A DNA stretch of 64,000 bases from contig JAFMSR010000006.1 of NCBI GenBank assembly GCA_022818135.1, positions 37,975,477 to 38,039,476 on the forward strand, in the 5' to 3' direction. Both the position numbers and the translations under genes were made by a program. The DNA comes from Saxidomus purpurata (taxonomy: Eukaryota; Mollusca; Bivalvia; Venerida; Veneridae). This document shows positions 1-10,900 of the stretch, in pieces; positions within the stretch are counted from its first letter, which is position 1, and each line of letters begins with the position of its first letter. The notes beneath the pieces are model-generated. The model searched no databases, was not told the origin of the DNA, and saw nothing but the letters and a program-made list of their open reading frames with translations.

Positions 1-534
1 ACAACAAAGCGGATTTTTAAATCTCATAATTTCAGATTCCCCCCCGTTCTATTTATTTTTAAGTGCATACTCGCAATGGAATTACTTCTATGGGAATTTC
101 CATGTATTACCAGAGTACTTAGCACTTCTGTTTAGTGTATTTCAGCTCTTATTCATCCAGTGTACTTGCACTGGTAATGATACTGTGTTCACTCAGTCCT
201 CTGACTCAATCGCGGGCAATTATTCGTAAAAGACCTTGTACACGTTTGGAATACAGTTACATAAATTGATCAGGTCATTTATCTTTTTCAATGATATGGG
301 CACTTTGGATAGGTAACACATGCTCAAGTCAGAGTTATTCTGTGCCCATTTGTTAGATTTTCGCTGTTTCCTTGTTGCTGGTGCTTGAACTTGAATTTCA
401 TTGAATTCCTCATTGTTAAACTTGTTAAACGTGTAAATCACGAAAACTGGTTTTCAGCCAATTAACCCAATGCCCGTAGTAGAAATAGTTAGATTTGGTG
501 TGGTGCTGACCCTATGTTGATTAAAAAGGCTCAT
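1..534. other. unassigned AT-rich sequence
   Basis: No gene, RNA or repeat unit could be supported here. The only open frame (220-441, minus) is short, shows no recognisable domain and lacks splice-site support. Confidence 0.5.
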
Positions 535-700
535 TCTGTGGTGTGTCAACCGCCTTGTGTGCTATACTGGTCCCATGTTGTGTGATATTGGTCCCATCCT
601 GAGTGGCATCGGCCCCATCTGGTGTGGAACTGACTCCGTTTTGTATGATATCTGCCCCATTATGTGTGGTATCGCCCCCACATTGTGTATTGTTGTGTTT
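535..700 (+). repeat. 21-bp minisatellite, about 6-7 imperfect units
   Basis: A unit of about 21 bp built around TGTGATATTGGTCCCAT recurs imperfectly from about 535 to 690. Because 21 is divisible by three, the repeat stays open in one frame and yields a 64-codon ORF (557-751) made of seven-residue units resembling MCDIGPI. The ORF is best explained by the repeat itself. No promoter, splice signal or domain suggests it is a gene. Confidence 0.7.
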
Positions 701-1520
701 ATTAATACATGTACATACTGGGTCTATAGTAAAACTATAACAATTATTTAATAGATATAAATAGTATTAGGTCTTAATAATAATAAACTTTCATTACAAA
801 ATTGAAAGGTTTCATTCAGTATAAAGTGATAAGCAGAATGTACTTACAGTTTCTTTATGTTGTGTGGATGAAAGCTATAGTAGTTTTAATAATACTATTA
901 CGAGTGTATTAGTGTATTATAATTATTCAGTCATTCTTTTGTTTTTTAACCAATCTCATTGAAAGTGTTGCATTCCTAGCAGTAAATAACTACACACTGA
1001 GATTGTCTGTGTTTAATCAGCACGTTAACACCTACAGAGATAAAGCTGTCATTATAATATTACATTATTAAGATGAAGAACAAAACAAGTGATGAACTTA
1101 TACACATTATCAGTACTCCTGAAGCAGCTGAGATGTGTATCCTGCCCATGCAATATTTATTAAAGGTACCATGTGAGCAATTTAAATCAAGGTGCATGTT
1201 TTAACTTCAGAACAAAAAGGTACCATTTGTCATAAGGTACTTTCGTGCAAACAAAATACAACATATTATTCAGTGCAAAAAGTGCAATATGTCAAATGGT
1301 TCCTTTTTCCACTGAATGACTTGCATATGGTACCTTTTGCACAAAGATTTTTATGGTTTATCACTTGGTACTTTTGGGTTCTTGATTATTCGGGTATGAT
1401 TTATAGGTATATAATTTAGATTTTTATATCACATGTAGATATCATGTAACTGCATTGAAATATGCCAAAAAGTCATTTCTGGAAAAAATGTTAGTTGGCA
1501 CCTTTTTGCACTAAGGGGGC
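701..1520. other. unassigned AT-rich sequence with scattered GGTACC motifs
   Basis: No gene was recognised. Between about 1165 and 1500 the motif GGTACC and nearby TTTTGCAC strings recur in both orientations. This may be a small decayed inverted-repeat element lying against the 5' side of LINE A, but no clear ends or target duplication could be defined. Confidence 0.35.
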
Positions 1521-1523
1521 GAT

Positions 1524-1872
1524 ATGATCGCATGTGAAGATCTTTTTAATCATATTAAATATTGCGATGTCTTGAAAAGGGATGAATCTGACCACTTCCC
1601 TATAGCATGTAGACTGCAGTTTAGTATTTACATGCACCTTAAAACACACGCATTGGCTTCAGAAGTACATCTGGAAGGGTGTATCCAAAATATAAATGGG
1701 ATCATAATAAGTGCCAGACCTTTTTCATTACTCTTGGCAATCTTTTTGAATATTACAGAGACTCCATTCTCAATCTTATAAATACAGATATCAATAGGGC
1801 AGTTAGTAAACTAACTACGGTATATCAAGAGGCTGCATTACATATGCAAGTGTATTCTAGGTCGAACAATAT
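1524..1872 (+). pseudogene. LINE A fragment 1: endonuclease C-terminus of a non-LTR retrotransposon
   Basis: The reading frame contains DESDHFPIACRLQF, the SDHxPI motif that closes the apurinic-like endonuclease domain of non-LTR retrotransposons. A helical linker follows (…NRAVSKLTTVYQEAAL…). The frame shifts near 1680, so the copy is dead. At 1872 it is interrupted by a 5-kb inverted-repeat element and it resumes in frame at about 6885. The upstream part of the endonuclease is not recognisable. The clade is not assigned with confidence; a Jockey/CR1-like affiliation is possible. Confidence 0.7.
1868..1872. repeat. left target-site duplication (AATAT) of the 5-kb TIR element
   Basis: AATAT here pairs with AATAC at 6885-6889, immediately outside matching GGTAGGGTGAC / GTCACCCTACC ends. 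Removing the element and one copy restores the LINE A reading frame (…SRSNN then TTVLKTQPKWW…). Confidence 0.6.
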
Positions 1873-4800
1873 GGTAGGGTGACAATCAAGGTCTAAAAAA
1901 TGATGAACCGGGACAGATATTGCAACAAGCAATGTTATATACCAAAATGTTCGTAAGGTTTAGTAGTTTATGAAACCGCCGGCATAAATTGGCATAAGTG
2001 GTGGCGATCTGAGAAATCCAAGATGGCGTCCAAGATGGCCGCCAAAAATAAAAAATGCAGTTTTTGTAGTACTGTTGGTCCAAATGTTTTTCTTGAGATT
2101 GTGTCTAAGTTTTAAACATAGAAATGTATAAATTCACACAGAATATACGTTTTTATGAAAGAAAATATGAGTTTTAGTGAAAGATATGAAAATAATTGAC
2201 AAATTTAGCCCTTTGTTTGGACAATCTTAGGGTATCGAGAGTTTTTTTTCCAGCAACTTGGTTCCTTTTCCCAATTTGATACATTTATTCGACCAGATAT
2301 AAAATATGACTTAAAAAGAGTTACACAACTGTGTTACAGCAGAAAAACTAGGATTCTTTTGAATACACAAGCATTTAAAAGTGGGTGGGGTAATTTCACA
2401 TGCATTTTCAATATAAATACATAATATTCATTTAAACTTTCAAGTACATTTGATTGTTATTTTTAGTTAAATTTAATGCATATTATGTTGCATACATGTT
2501 GCATTTTAACAGATACATATTATTTCTGATTTACAAAATCAAGGATGGTTTCAAAATGGCTGCCAAAATCACAAAATTGGTTGAATGTATGTGTAAATCA
2601 TATCAAGTTTGAGGGTAGGTAAAATAAATGTATTTCAGTTATAGACACTTGTGAGTAAAAATATAATGTAAAATATAAAGTTGATTTGATTTCGATCGCC
2701 TTATATATAACTTGGTATCTAATATTAATGCACCAGCTGATTAGCTTTTGCAAGTGGGTGGGGTAAGTCAAAGTGCAATTGAACTTTTCTGAACAATTTG
2801 TTATTTCCATTTTCAGATTGTGCATTTCAGCACAGATAAGCTTTATTCTTTTTCACCTTTCTAAGAGAGAAAGTTTAACACATCAAAACAGCTCTAATAA
2901 CAAAGTATCAATAGCTTCAACATTTTTATCATTTATTCAGATGAAAGTATTGTAACTCTTTTCATGAAAATATGAATTTTGTCTGAAAACCATCTTCCAT
3001 AAGTGTTAAACAATGATGTGCTGTTACACAGGCAGCAGATTTCTTTAAATTGAAGAAAGAACACTGCATTATTCTTTTCAAAACAATGCACACGAAAGCT
3101 TTGAAAATGTTATTATTTTAGGTCAAATATACAAGTCACAGGTGTTTTCCATTTCCATATTAAAATTTAAAACCATGTGTGCACTTTCGTTTGTTGCCTC
3201 TTATGTAAAGACATGCATACAGATTCATTTACATCAGTCAAATTTAGGTTTTGCTATGTATTACATTATCAACTTGTAAAACTCATCCCATAATCATATA
3301 GTATGTTACAAATAACCCACAAAAGCAGCATTTTCAGCTAATTGCTACTAACAGCAAAACTAATTCAGAGAATTTAAAATCTGCAACTCCATATGTATTT
3401 ATGTACTGTAAAGTACTTATTCATTTCATTCTTTTATTTCTGTTAAACTTAACAGAATAAAATATATTGAAAGGCAATCTGCAATGTCTTCTTTTTACAT
3501 ATGCCATACAAGGATGAACAATTACCACACCCTGTAAGACAATAAACAGACAACAAGATCTTTAGCTTGGCAGGCAACAAATTTGCATCTATCCTATGGA
3601 TTGGTTTATACCTTGTAAAGTCAGTATGTATAGATTTTCAATCAGTTTTAAGAAGGAGTTTGTCAGCACCAAGACTAGTGTAATAATGAACCAAAAGACC
3701 CAAAACATTGGCTTTCTTGATTGTAAGAGAAGATACATATGCCAAATGTAGTATCAGCTTCGTTCTGACTGGACTCTATTTCATCAACAAAAGATATTTT
3801 TCCCCTCGCAAGAAGATGATGGCAATTTTCAGTGAGATATATTGTATAAAGCTTTCTCAGCTTTTACTATTGGCCGAGACTGTCTTCCAGTCTGGTAATA
3901 GCATGTTCATTTAAATAGCAACAGGGGCAGTGGAGGTACTGTTACAAGGTCTCTGGCGTGTCTGGAATATTTGTAAAATATTTGTTAAAGATAAATTGAT
4001 TTTGTGTGCTTTACACACTGTTTTAAAGAATTTCATTCCAAAATGCAGCAGCCATAATTATGTTTGTTCATATGAAAGTTGCAGCATCTGAATAACTGCC
4101 ATAAGATCATGCACAACAGTCAGGGTCAGACATACATAGAAGAACCAAATCAGGATTAAGAAGTTTCCAATTTTACGCAAAAGTCAGAGTTTTTGGTTTC
4201 ATCATATCTCCAGTATCTGAAAACAAACTTAGTGGAACCAGTGCATTTTAAAAGGAGAATACATGTTCAAGACTAACCTATTTGAATGCATTAATAGCAA
4301 ATAATCACAAGTACATATCTTCACCATTAAAACTGACCACCTTTAAATTTACATCAACGGCACTTTTGACTGTGTTCCGTTTTGCCCTTGGTAGCATGTC
4401 AAACTGTTAAAGGCTTGTTGCTTTCAAAAGAGAACCATCAGTCACTCCTGTACAAACTATTTACCTCCTGCGATATTTCAATTCCAGTTGTAAAGTTAAT
4501 CCATTTTATTGGAGGACTAGAAATAGAAAAGGGGTCTACAAAATGCCCATCAAACATCTTAAGCATTGTTTGTGTTTTGAGAAAAGGCGTATCAGTTTGA
4601 TGTTTGTTGTACAAATAATTGGGGCCACTATCAGAACCACAAGCTGCCAAAGGTCGAGACAGAAACCAGCATACTTAAGCACTGCCATTATGTGTGATAC
4701 CATTTACTTTGTAGCTTTGCAGTCAATCCAAACATCATTAAGTGAACCCTTTGTCAATTTAATACCTTTTCTCAAAGGCATCTACTTACTACTAGCTCAT

Positions 4801-6884
4801 CGGGGAGTAGATTCATTTGAAGGCTAGGTATGACATGATTTGCAGCAAACAGGAAAGGTAAAAAAAGCTTTGCCTTTGAAAATTTGTGAACATCCCACAA
4901 ACCAAGCGTTGATGAAGCAAAGTAAATTTTGAGAGGAAGAGAGACCTCCACAAAATAGTCACCTAATACTCTAAACAAGTCATCCCACTGACCTAAGTTC
5001 ATCAATAAAAGGGACAATCGAATATTCAATTTGTTCTACCTTTCCTAGTACAACTTCCTGCTGAACATCAGAGGTGATATTCAAAGCTTTGAATTTCTAT
5101 AATATACGATAATAAGTAAGAAGGCAAAGATTTGAATTTGCATCAGCATATTTTCTTAACTGACGAAAGAACCTGCGATTTAGTACCTCATTAATATATC
5201 AGATACTTAGTAACTTTTTCTTCCAATGTTACCTTTTATTTGCGATTAATTTGTATATAATTATCTGTTTTTACATTGTTTATAGGTTGGACATTTGAAT
5301 TTTCCCACTACTAAACTAGAACATGTGATGTGGCTAACTGTTATTCATCAATTGTGTCCTATCTACGTTTCTATTGATTTCCACATTTTGTTAAAGCAGC
5401 AGGATAAAACAACTTTATGATGAAACAGCATGAGACTTTCGTCTATTCAGCAATTATTTGTGTCCCAAGGTTATAATGGCATTTGCTTGCCAGAACCCGA
5501 CCGTGGTGCTAAAAACCCGTATATTTCAGTAAAATGACATTTTAGGTCAAAGGAATAATGATGTATTTTTCAAAATAAATATGCAAATAATCTAGTAAAG
5601 AATATATCAATATAAGAAAAAACACTACAAGTGCCCGGTGCACTGAAGTTTGACTATATTTTAGGCTAAGTGGCGGCCATGTTGGCGGCCATCTTTGATT
5701 TAATAAATGATCTCCAAACTTACAATAGCTAAATAATACATATAAGCTGATATATATTCATTTGAAATACAAAATACTTTAACGTAAAGCTCATAAAATG
5801 TTTAAAAAAAACTATGTATATTTAGAGCGAAAATTACCCCACCCACTTTTAAATGCTTGTGCACTCAAAAAAAAATCTGTTTTTCTGCTGTAATGTAAAT
5901 ATTTCCATTAGCCATGAGTTATTTTTTATTTCTTGTCACATAAGTATATCAAACTGGCAAAAAAATTGAACTTCTGTTAAAAATACCTGTCCAAACCATA
6001 AAATTGTCCACTCTTACGGCTAAAATCGTCAATATTTTCATAGATTTCGCTAAAATTAATTAAAAAACATCATACAATCATATAATTAGTATGTATTTAT
6101 ATATTTCTATGTAGTAAACCTAGCCGAAATATTTTTTTTAAAGTTTGACTAACAGTACTACAAAAACTGCATTTTTTATATTTGGCGGCCATTTTGGCGG
6201 CCATCTTGGATTTAATAAATGATCTCCAAACTTGCAATAGCTAAATAATACATATAAGCTGATAATTATTCATTTGAAATACAAAATACTTGAAGGTAAA
6301 GCTCATTAAATGTTTTAAAAACTATGTATATTTAGATCGAAAATACATGTGAAATTACCCCACCCACTTTTAAATGCTTGTGCACTAAAAAAATCTGTTT
6401 TTCTGCTGTAATGTTACTATTTCCATTAGCCATGAGTCATGTTTTACTTGTTGTCACATAAGTATATCAATTTTGGTAAAAAATTTGTACTTCTGTTAAA
6501 AATGCCTGTCCAAACCATAAAATTGTCCACTCTTACGGCTAAAATCGTCAGTAGTTTCATAGATTTCGCTAAAATTAATGAAAAAACATCATAAAATCAT
6601 ATAATAAGTATGAATTTATACATTTCTATGTTTTAAACCTAGCAACAATCGTTTTAAAAAACATTTGGACCAACAGTACTACAAAAACTGCATTTTTATT
6701 TTTGGCGGCCATCTTGGACGCCATCTTGAATTTCTCAGAACGCCACCATTTATGCCAATTTATGCCGGTGGTTTCATAAACTACAAACTCTGACAAACAT
6801 TTTGGTATATAACATTGCTTGTTGCAATGACTGTCCCACCTACCCATATTTTTAATGGACTTTTCTGCTCAAAGTCACCCTACC
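1873..6884. mobile_element. about 5.0-kb DNA transposon-like element with long reiterated terminal inverted repeats
   Basis: The ends are GGTAGGGTGAC and its reverse complement, flanked by a 5-bp near-identical duplication (AATAT/AATAC) inside LINE A. Long inverted arms lie inside the ends, and blocks within each arm are themselves repeated. On the left, GTGGGTGGGGTAA-containing blocks lie near 2380 and 2755. On the right, blocks of about 0.5 kb begin near 5640 and 6185, and both carry GGCGGCCAT and ACCCCACCCAC. The interior (about 3460-5110) holds a heavily decayed minus-strand gene of the FEN-like nuclease family also carried by the insertion at 7.9-13.2 kb. The frame-restoring excision is strong evidence of transposition. 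Which protein mobilises it is unknown. Confidence 0.75.
3460..5110 (-). pseudogene. decayed FEN/PIN-like nuclease-family gene inside the 5-kb TIR element
   Basis: Read 5' to 3' on the minus strand, recognisable pieces occur in the order expected for the family. A helical region containing LGLWDVHKFSKAKLFLPF lies at 5029-4772. A segment with HFVDPFSISSPP, matching the NPF region of the family, lies at 4650-4438. DLMAVIQML, equivalent to VDGxAxIQ, is near 4108-4082. CLTGCGNCSSLYG, equivalent to LTGCDTTS, is near 3538-3503. Spacing between the last two motifs (about 570 bp) is close to that in the copy at 12.07-12.74 kb. Many stops and frameshifts are present, and the LTGCD aspartate is glycine, so no function is retained. 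The homology was judged by eye against the second copy in this window. Confidence 0.6.
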
Positions 6885-7034
6885 AATACTACAGTATTAA
6901 AAACTCAACCTAAATGGTGGGATGAAGAGTGCGATATATTAAAGCTCACCAAATATAGGGCTTTGCGGCAGTTTAGAGTATCTAATTGTAATCAAGACCT
7001 TGATTATCATAAATGGAAGAAGAGACTTTTTAAA
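6885..7034 (+). pseudogene. LINE A fragment 2: linker between endonuclease and reverse transcriptase
   Basis: The frame continues directly from fragment 1 once the 5-kb element is removed: NTTVLKTQPKWWDEECD, then a basic helical stretch ending in HKWKKRLFK. The PKWWDEEC-type motif is characteristic of the region between the endonuclease and reverse transcriptase in many non-LTR elements. The frame is interrupted at about 7035 by a pearl-like element. Confidence 0.65.
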
Positions 7035-7652
7035 ACAAGAGGGCCAAAATGGCCCTATATCGCTCACCTTGGTACAAGTCCACTTGCCTGGTGGAAGATC
7101 ACTAGATAATGTTATATACCAAATACGTTTTCTTATATACGCCTTTGTAAATTAAATGATCCCCCCGGGCAAGGTCAATTTTGACCCCAGGGGCATAATT
7201 TGAACTACTACTAGCCAATGCTACATGCCAAATATCTCAGCTCTAGGCCTTGTGGTTTCAAAGAAGAAGATTTTTAAAGTTTTTACTATATCAGTCTATG
7301 TAAAACTAAGTGACTCCCCCTACAGGATAAATTTTGACCCCGGGGTCATAATTTGAACAATCTTGGTAGAGGTCTACTAGACAATGCTACATGCCAAATA
7401 TCTAAGCTCTAGGCCTTGTGGTTTCAGAGAAGAAGATTTTTAAAGTTTTTCCTATTTGTTGCCATAGCAACCAGAGTTCATGCAAGGAACATCCCTGCAA
7501 AGTCTCATCAACATTGGTCCAGTGGTTTCAGAGAAGATGTCGTTTTGAAGGAAATGGTGGACGGACGGACGGACGGACGGACGGACGTACGACGGACGCC
7601 GGACGAAATGCGATCCTAATAGCTCACTCTGGCACTTTGTGCCAGGTGTGCA
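7035..7652 (+). mobile_element. pearl-like satellite-bearing element, copy 1
   Basis: The left end reads ACAAGAGGGCC, followed by a short hairpin (GGGCCAAAATGGCCC) and the motif CGCTCACC. The body holds about two and a half units of the 165-bp satellite (marker GCCAAATATCTAAGCTCTAGG) and a (GACG)n tract near 7560-7585. The right end has a hairpin (TGGCACTTTGTGCCA) followed by GGTGTGCAA, a mutated form of the GGTGAGCTAA seen in the other copies. LINE A coding sequence resumes in frame on the far side (RLFK then KAVNQKKYTF) with no clear target duplication. It matches the general design of bivalve pearl/CvA-type elements. Confidence 0.75.
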
Positions 7653-7920
7653 AAAAAGCGGTAAATCAGAAAAAATACACTTTTCAAGATGGGGAACGCA
7701 TGAGACTCGTTGACTGTTGTAAAAATATAAATCTTTTATGGAAAATACTTAAGAAATCCAGACCCTAACAGAGCGTTAATAATTTAACTATTTCAACGAA
7801 TGAATGGTTTACTTATTTTAGTAGCTTATTATTTGATGAGACAGCAGAAGTTATTGTTATTAATGATGAATATCCTGGCGACCAATTTCTGAATTCTGAA
7901 ATTATCTCTGGAGCATATTC
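7653..7920 (+). pseudogene. LINE A fragment 3
   Basis: The LINE A frame resumes with KAVNQKKYTFQDGERMRLVD and then, after a frameshift near 7765, an acidic stretch (NEWFTYFSSLLFDETAEV). This resembles the segment just before the reverse transcriptase in such elements. Similarity is lost near 7900-7925, where the second large insertion is inferred to begin. Confidence 0.55.
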
Positions 7921-10900
7921 CTGTTTTCTGCCATTTGGATTTTGGCTATTTTGTCTGTAACAGCCATCTTTCTTACGTCACCACAAATATACAACATAAT
8001 TTTCCTTATGTAGAAGTTTAGTTTGAGTTTATTGGGTTATTATATGTTAGAACACATTAACAGCAACAATTTAAGTTACGAAATGGTTTTTAATATAATG
8101 TAAATGACTTTTGCATGTTCAAAAGCAATATACCCAAACAAAATATTTTACAGTTGTCCCCCTTTTAAATGTCATAACCATTTGCAACTTAGCAGACAGC
8201 AAGGTCATGAAGCTGTTTTGTGAGCTCATTTGGTGCAAAGTCTAAACAGGTGAGTGTTTTATTTATATTTGATTATATAACAGTTAAAACTATCTATTGT
8301 CATAAAAATTGTCAGCAACAACACGTGTAAAACAGGTCCTTCAAGATGAACTCAGTAAAGTGTTGTAGTGGTCGGACATACCTAGAGTTCGGATAATTCA
8401 TATGAGCTGCATGTCTTTGAGAAAAATCAACTGTTTATCATTTATTGCTTCAAAAGAAATTTAGATGGAAAGGTACTTATCTAACTAAGAAAATGAATAC
8501 ATGAAAATGAATATGTTTATATCAAAAATAAAATAAATATTTTACAGTAAAGTTTGCTCACTGATATCCCCATATTTGTCTTTTTCTGGTGACGTTCAAT
8601 TAGTTTATAATTCAGTTTATATGCCTTTTCTTTCCAAGATGTCTTAAATGCCATCTTTCATAGAAGAAATCATGTAATAAAACAATTTTATTCTTCTTTT
8701 AGGTGATAATGGAGCAGCCAGTGTCTCTAAAAAAGCCCAAAAAATGTAAGCACACCAAAGACAGCAGTGGAAAACTATGCATAGTTCATTATGATAGCAC
8801 CAATGAGAACAAAGTTACATTGCTTAATGAACATCCATCCAAAAAGATTAAGGATACTGCCACTGAACGGTTGAAGTTACAGAATCTCCATCATAGACTA
8901 GAACATCTTTCAAGCAATATACCGTTACATCTCAACCCTGAAGTTCGTGGAACACACACAATATGTTACCGTTTGCTCACTTATATTTCCAAGATAAGAA
9001 AACGTCAACAACCTTTTGATTAATCTGATTTGACTAGCACACCTAAGAAGAAGTGTTCAGATGGTGATACTGGCAAAGTTTTATTCCCAGCAGACAAGTG
9101 TGTATTCTGTGACAAGTATGTTATAAGAGTCAAAGGTACAAAGAAGACTCTTTCAAAGTGTGTAACAAAGTGTGCTGAAGACTCAATCCTGGCTGCTGCA
9201 ATTGAAAATAATGATGTTATGTTGTTACTTAAAATAAGAAATAAAGATTTAGTGGCAAGGGAAGCACATTATAATCAGCACTGTAGAAGAAATTACACTA
9301 GAAATCAGTCTATAAATGTGTTGCATGAAAACTCCGAGTCTGCAAAAATGTTGAAAGCACACAATGAGGCATTCCAGTACATTTGTAAATATGTAAATGA
9401 TTATATAGTGTAAGGTCAAAATGTTGAAAGAATGACAATGCTTCGTGAAAGATATCTGAATTTCCTACTAGACAATTATCCGTATGCATATAATGAAAAC
9501 TACAAAACATACAAGTTGAAAAACAAGCTTACTACACATTTTCATGTTGAAATTAATTCTGGCAGCCAAATTTCAAAAGTGAACTGGTATATGCAGTAGA
9601 GATTGAAGGTCAGGCTATAGAAGCAGCATTTGAATTTGCAGCCTCCGATGAAAAGCGCCTCCAAGAATCGGCACTTATCCTTAGACGACACATTTTGAAC
9701 GCCAAGTTACTCTATCCTACTATGCCTTGGCCACCACCTACTTCATGGCTTCTATCTGATGAATGTAAGCCACCAGATATTTTGAAAACATTCATTATGA
9801 ATATTATCTCTGGCAGATTGAGATCGTCACAAGTAACTTCATGTAAAGCAGACAGACATGCATCTTCAATAGCTGAAGACATATGTTTTGCTGCGACAAA
9901 TGGGGAGTGGGTCATGTCCAAACGCCTGTTACTACCAATGCCTATAAGACATTTAACTGGAAGTGCTGAACTAATCACTATTCTTAATCGATATGGGCAT
10001 GGGCAGTCATATTCTAAGACGATAGAGCTTGAAACTGCTATGTGTAATTCAGTGACCGCCTCAGATTTGGTCCTTCCAGTGAACATATCAGTGGCTAACA
10101 ATGCAGTGTTGCACTTCTGTTGGGACAATTTTGATCTAAATGAAGAAACGCCATCTGGTGCTGGGACAACACACTCAACACATAGTATAGCCATACAAGA
10201 AGTAAAAAAAAAATAATTACAAAGGCAGTGACTCTGAGGCTCCACTGCTCATGAAAACGAAACAAAGATCTGTTAGACCTCTTGCAGTCCAAATGAAGGA
10301 ATGCTTTGCAAAGCCAAAAGTTGAGCCAAAATTAGAGGTCCATACATTAAAACCAGAATATGATTTTGACCAAATGAATTTACAATTCTTCACCTGGTTT
10401 TGCTGTCGAGAGTTAGGCAACCAATCAGATATTCAAAGTGTTCCAACTTGGTCAGTATGGCTCTCAAAATCAGGCAAGGACAAATGCAGCAACAAGTCAA
10501 CCGTTGAATACATGGCTCCTATCAATGCATCAGCCAACGAGAATACTACAGTACATCATATATTACAGTCTTCGCTGACTGCAAGCCAGGAAGTTGGTCA
10601 AAATTATGCCATTGCTACATTGCCACTATTCACTAGTGTGGCAGACTCCAGAATTTAGCAACATTATATTAAGAATGGGAGTTTTCCATACACTTTGCTC
10701 GGTCTTTGGTACAATTGGTAAACTGGTGAAGGGTAGTGGATTGGCTGAAATAGTGTTGGAGTCAGGAGTCTGCGCTGGTGGATCACTGGACAAAGTTATG
10801 TCTGGCAAACACTACAACAGAGCCTTGTGCGTGTTCATAAACTTGTGGCAGAGGGCTTGGAACGTATGCTCCTAGATAGATTTAAACACATGCACCCAAA

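Noticed and set aside
7416..7768. Overlapping plus-strand ORFs with GRTDGRTDGRT repeats
   Set aside because: They are translations of the (GACG)n tract and the right end of a pearl-like element.
9712..10245. 177-codon minus-strand ORF
   Set aside because: It is the antisense shadow of the nuclease-family pseudogene, whose plus-strand frame shows the conserved motifs.
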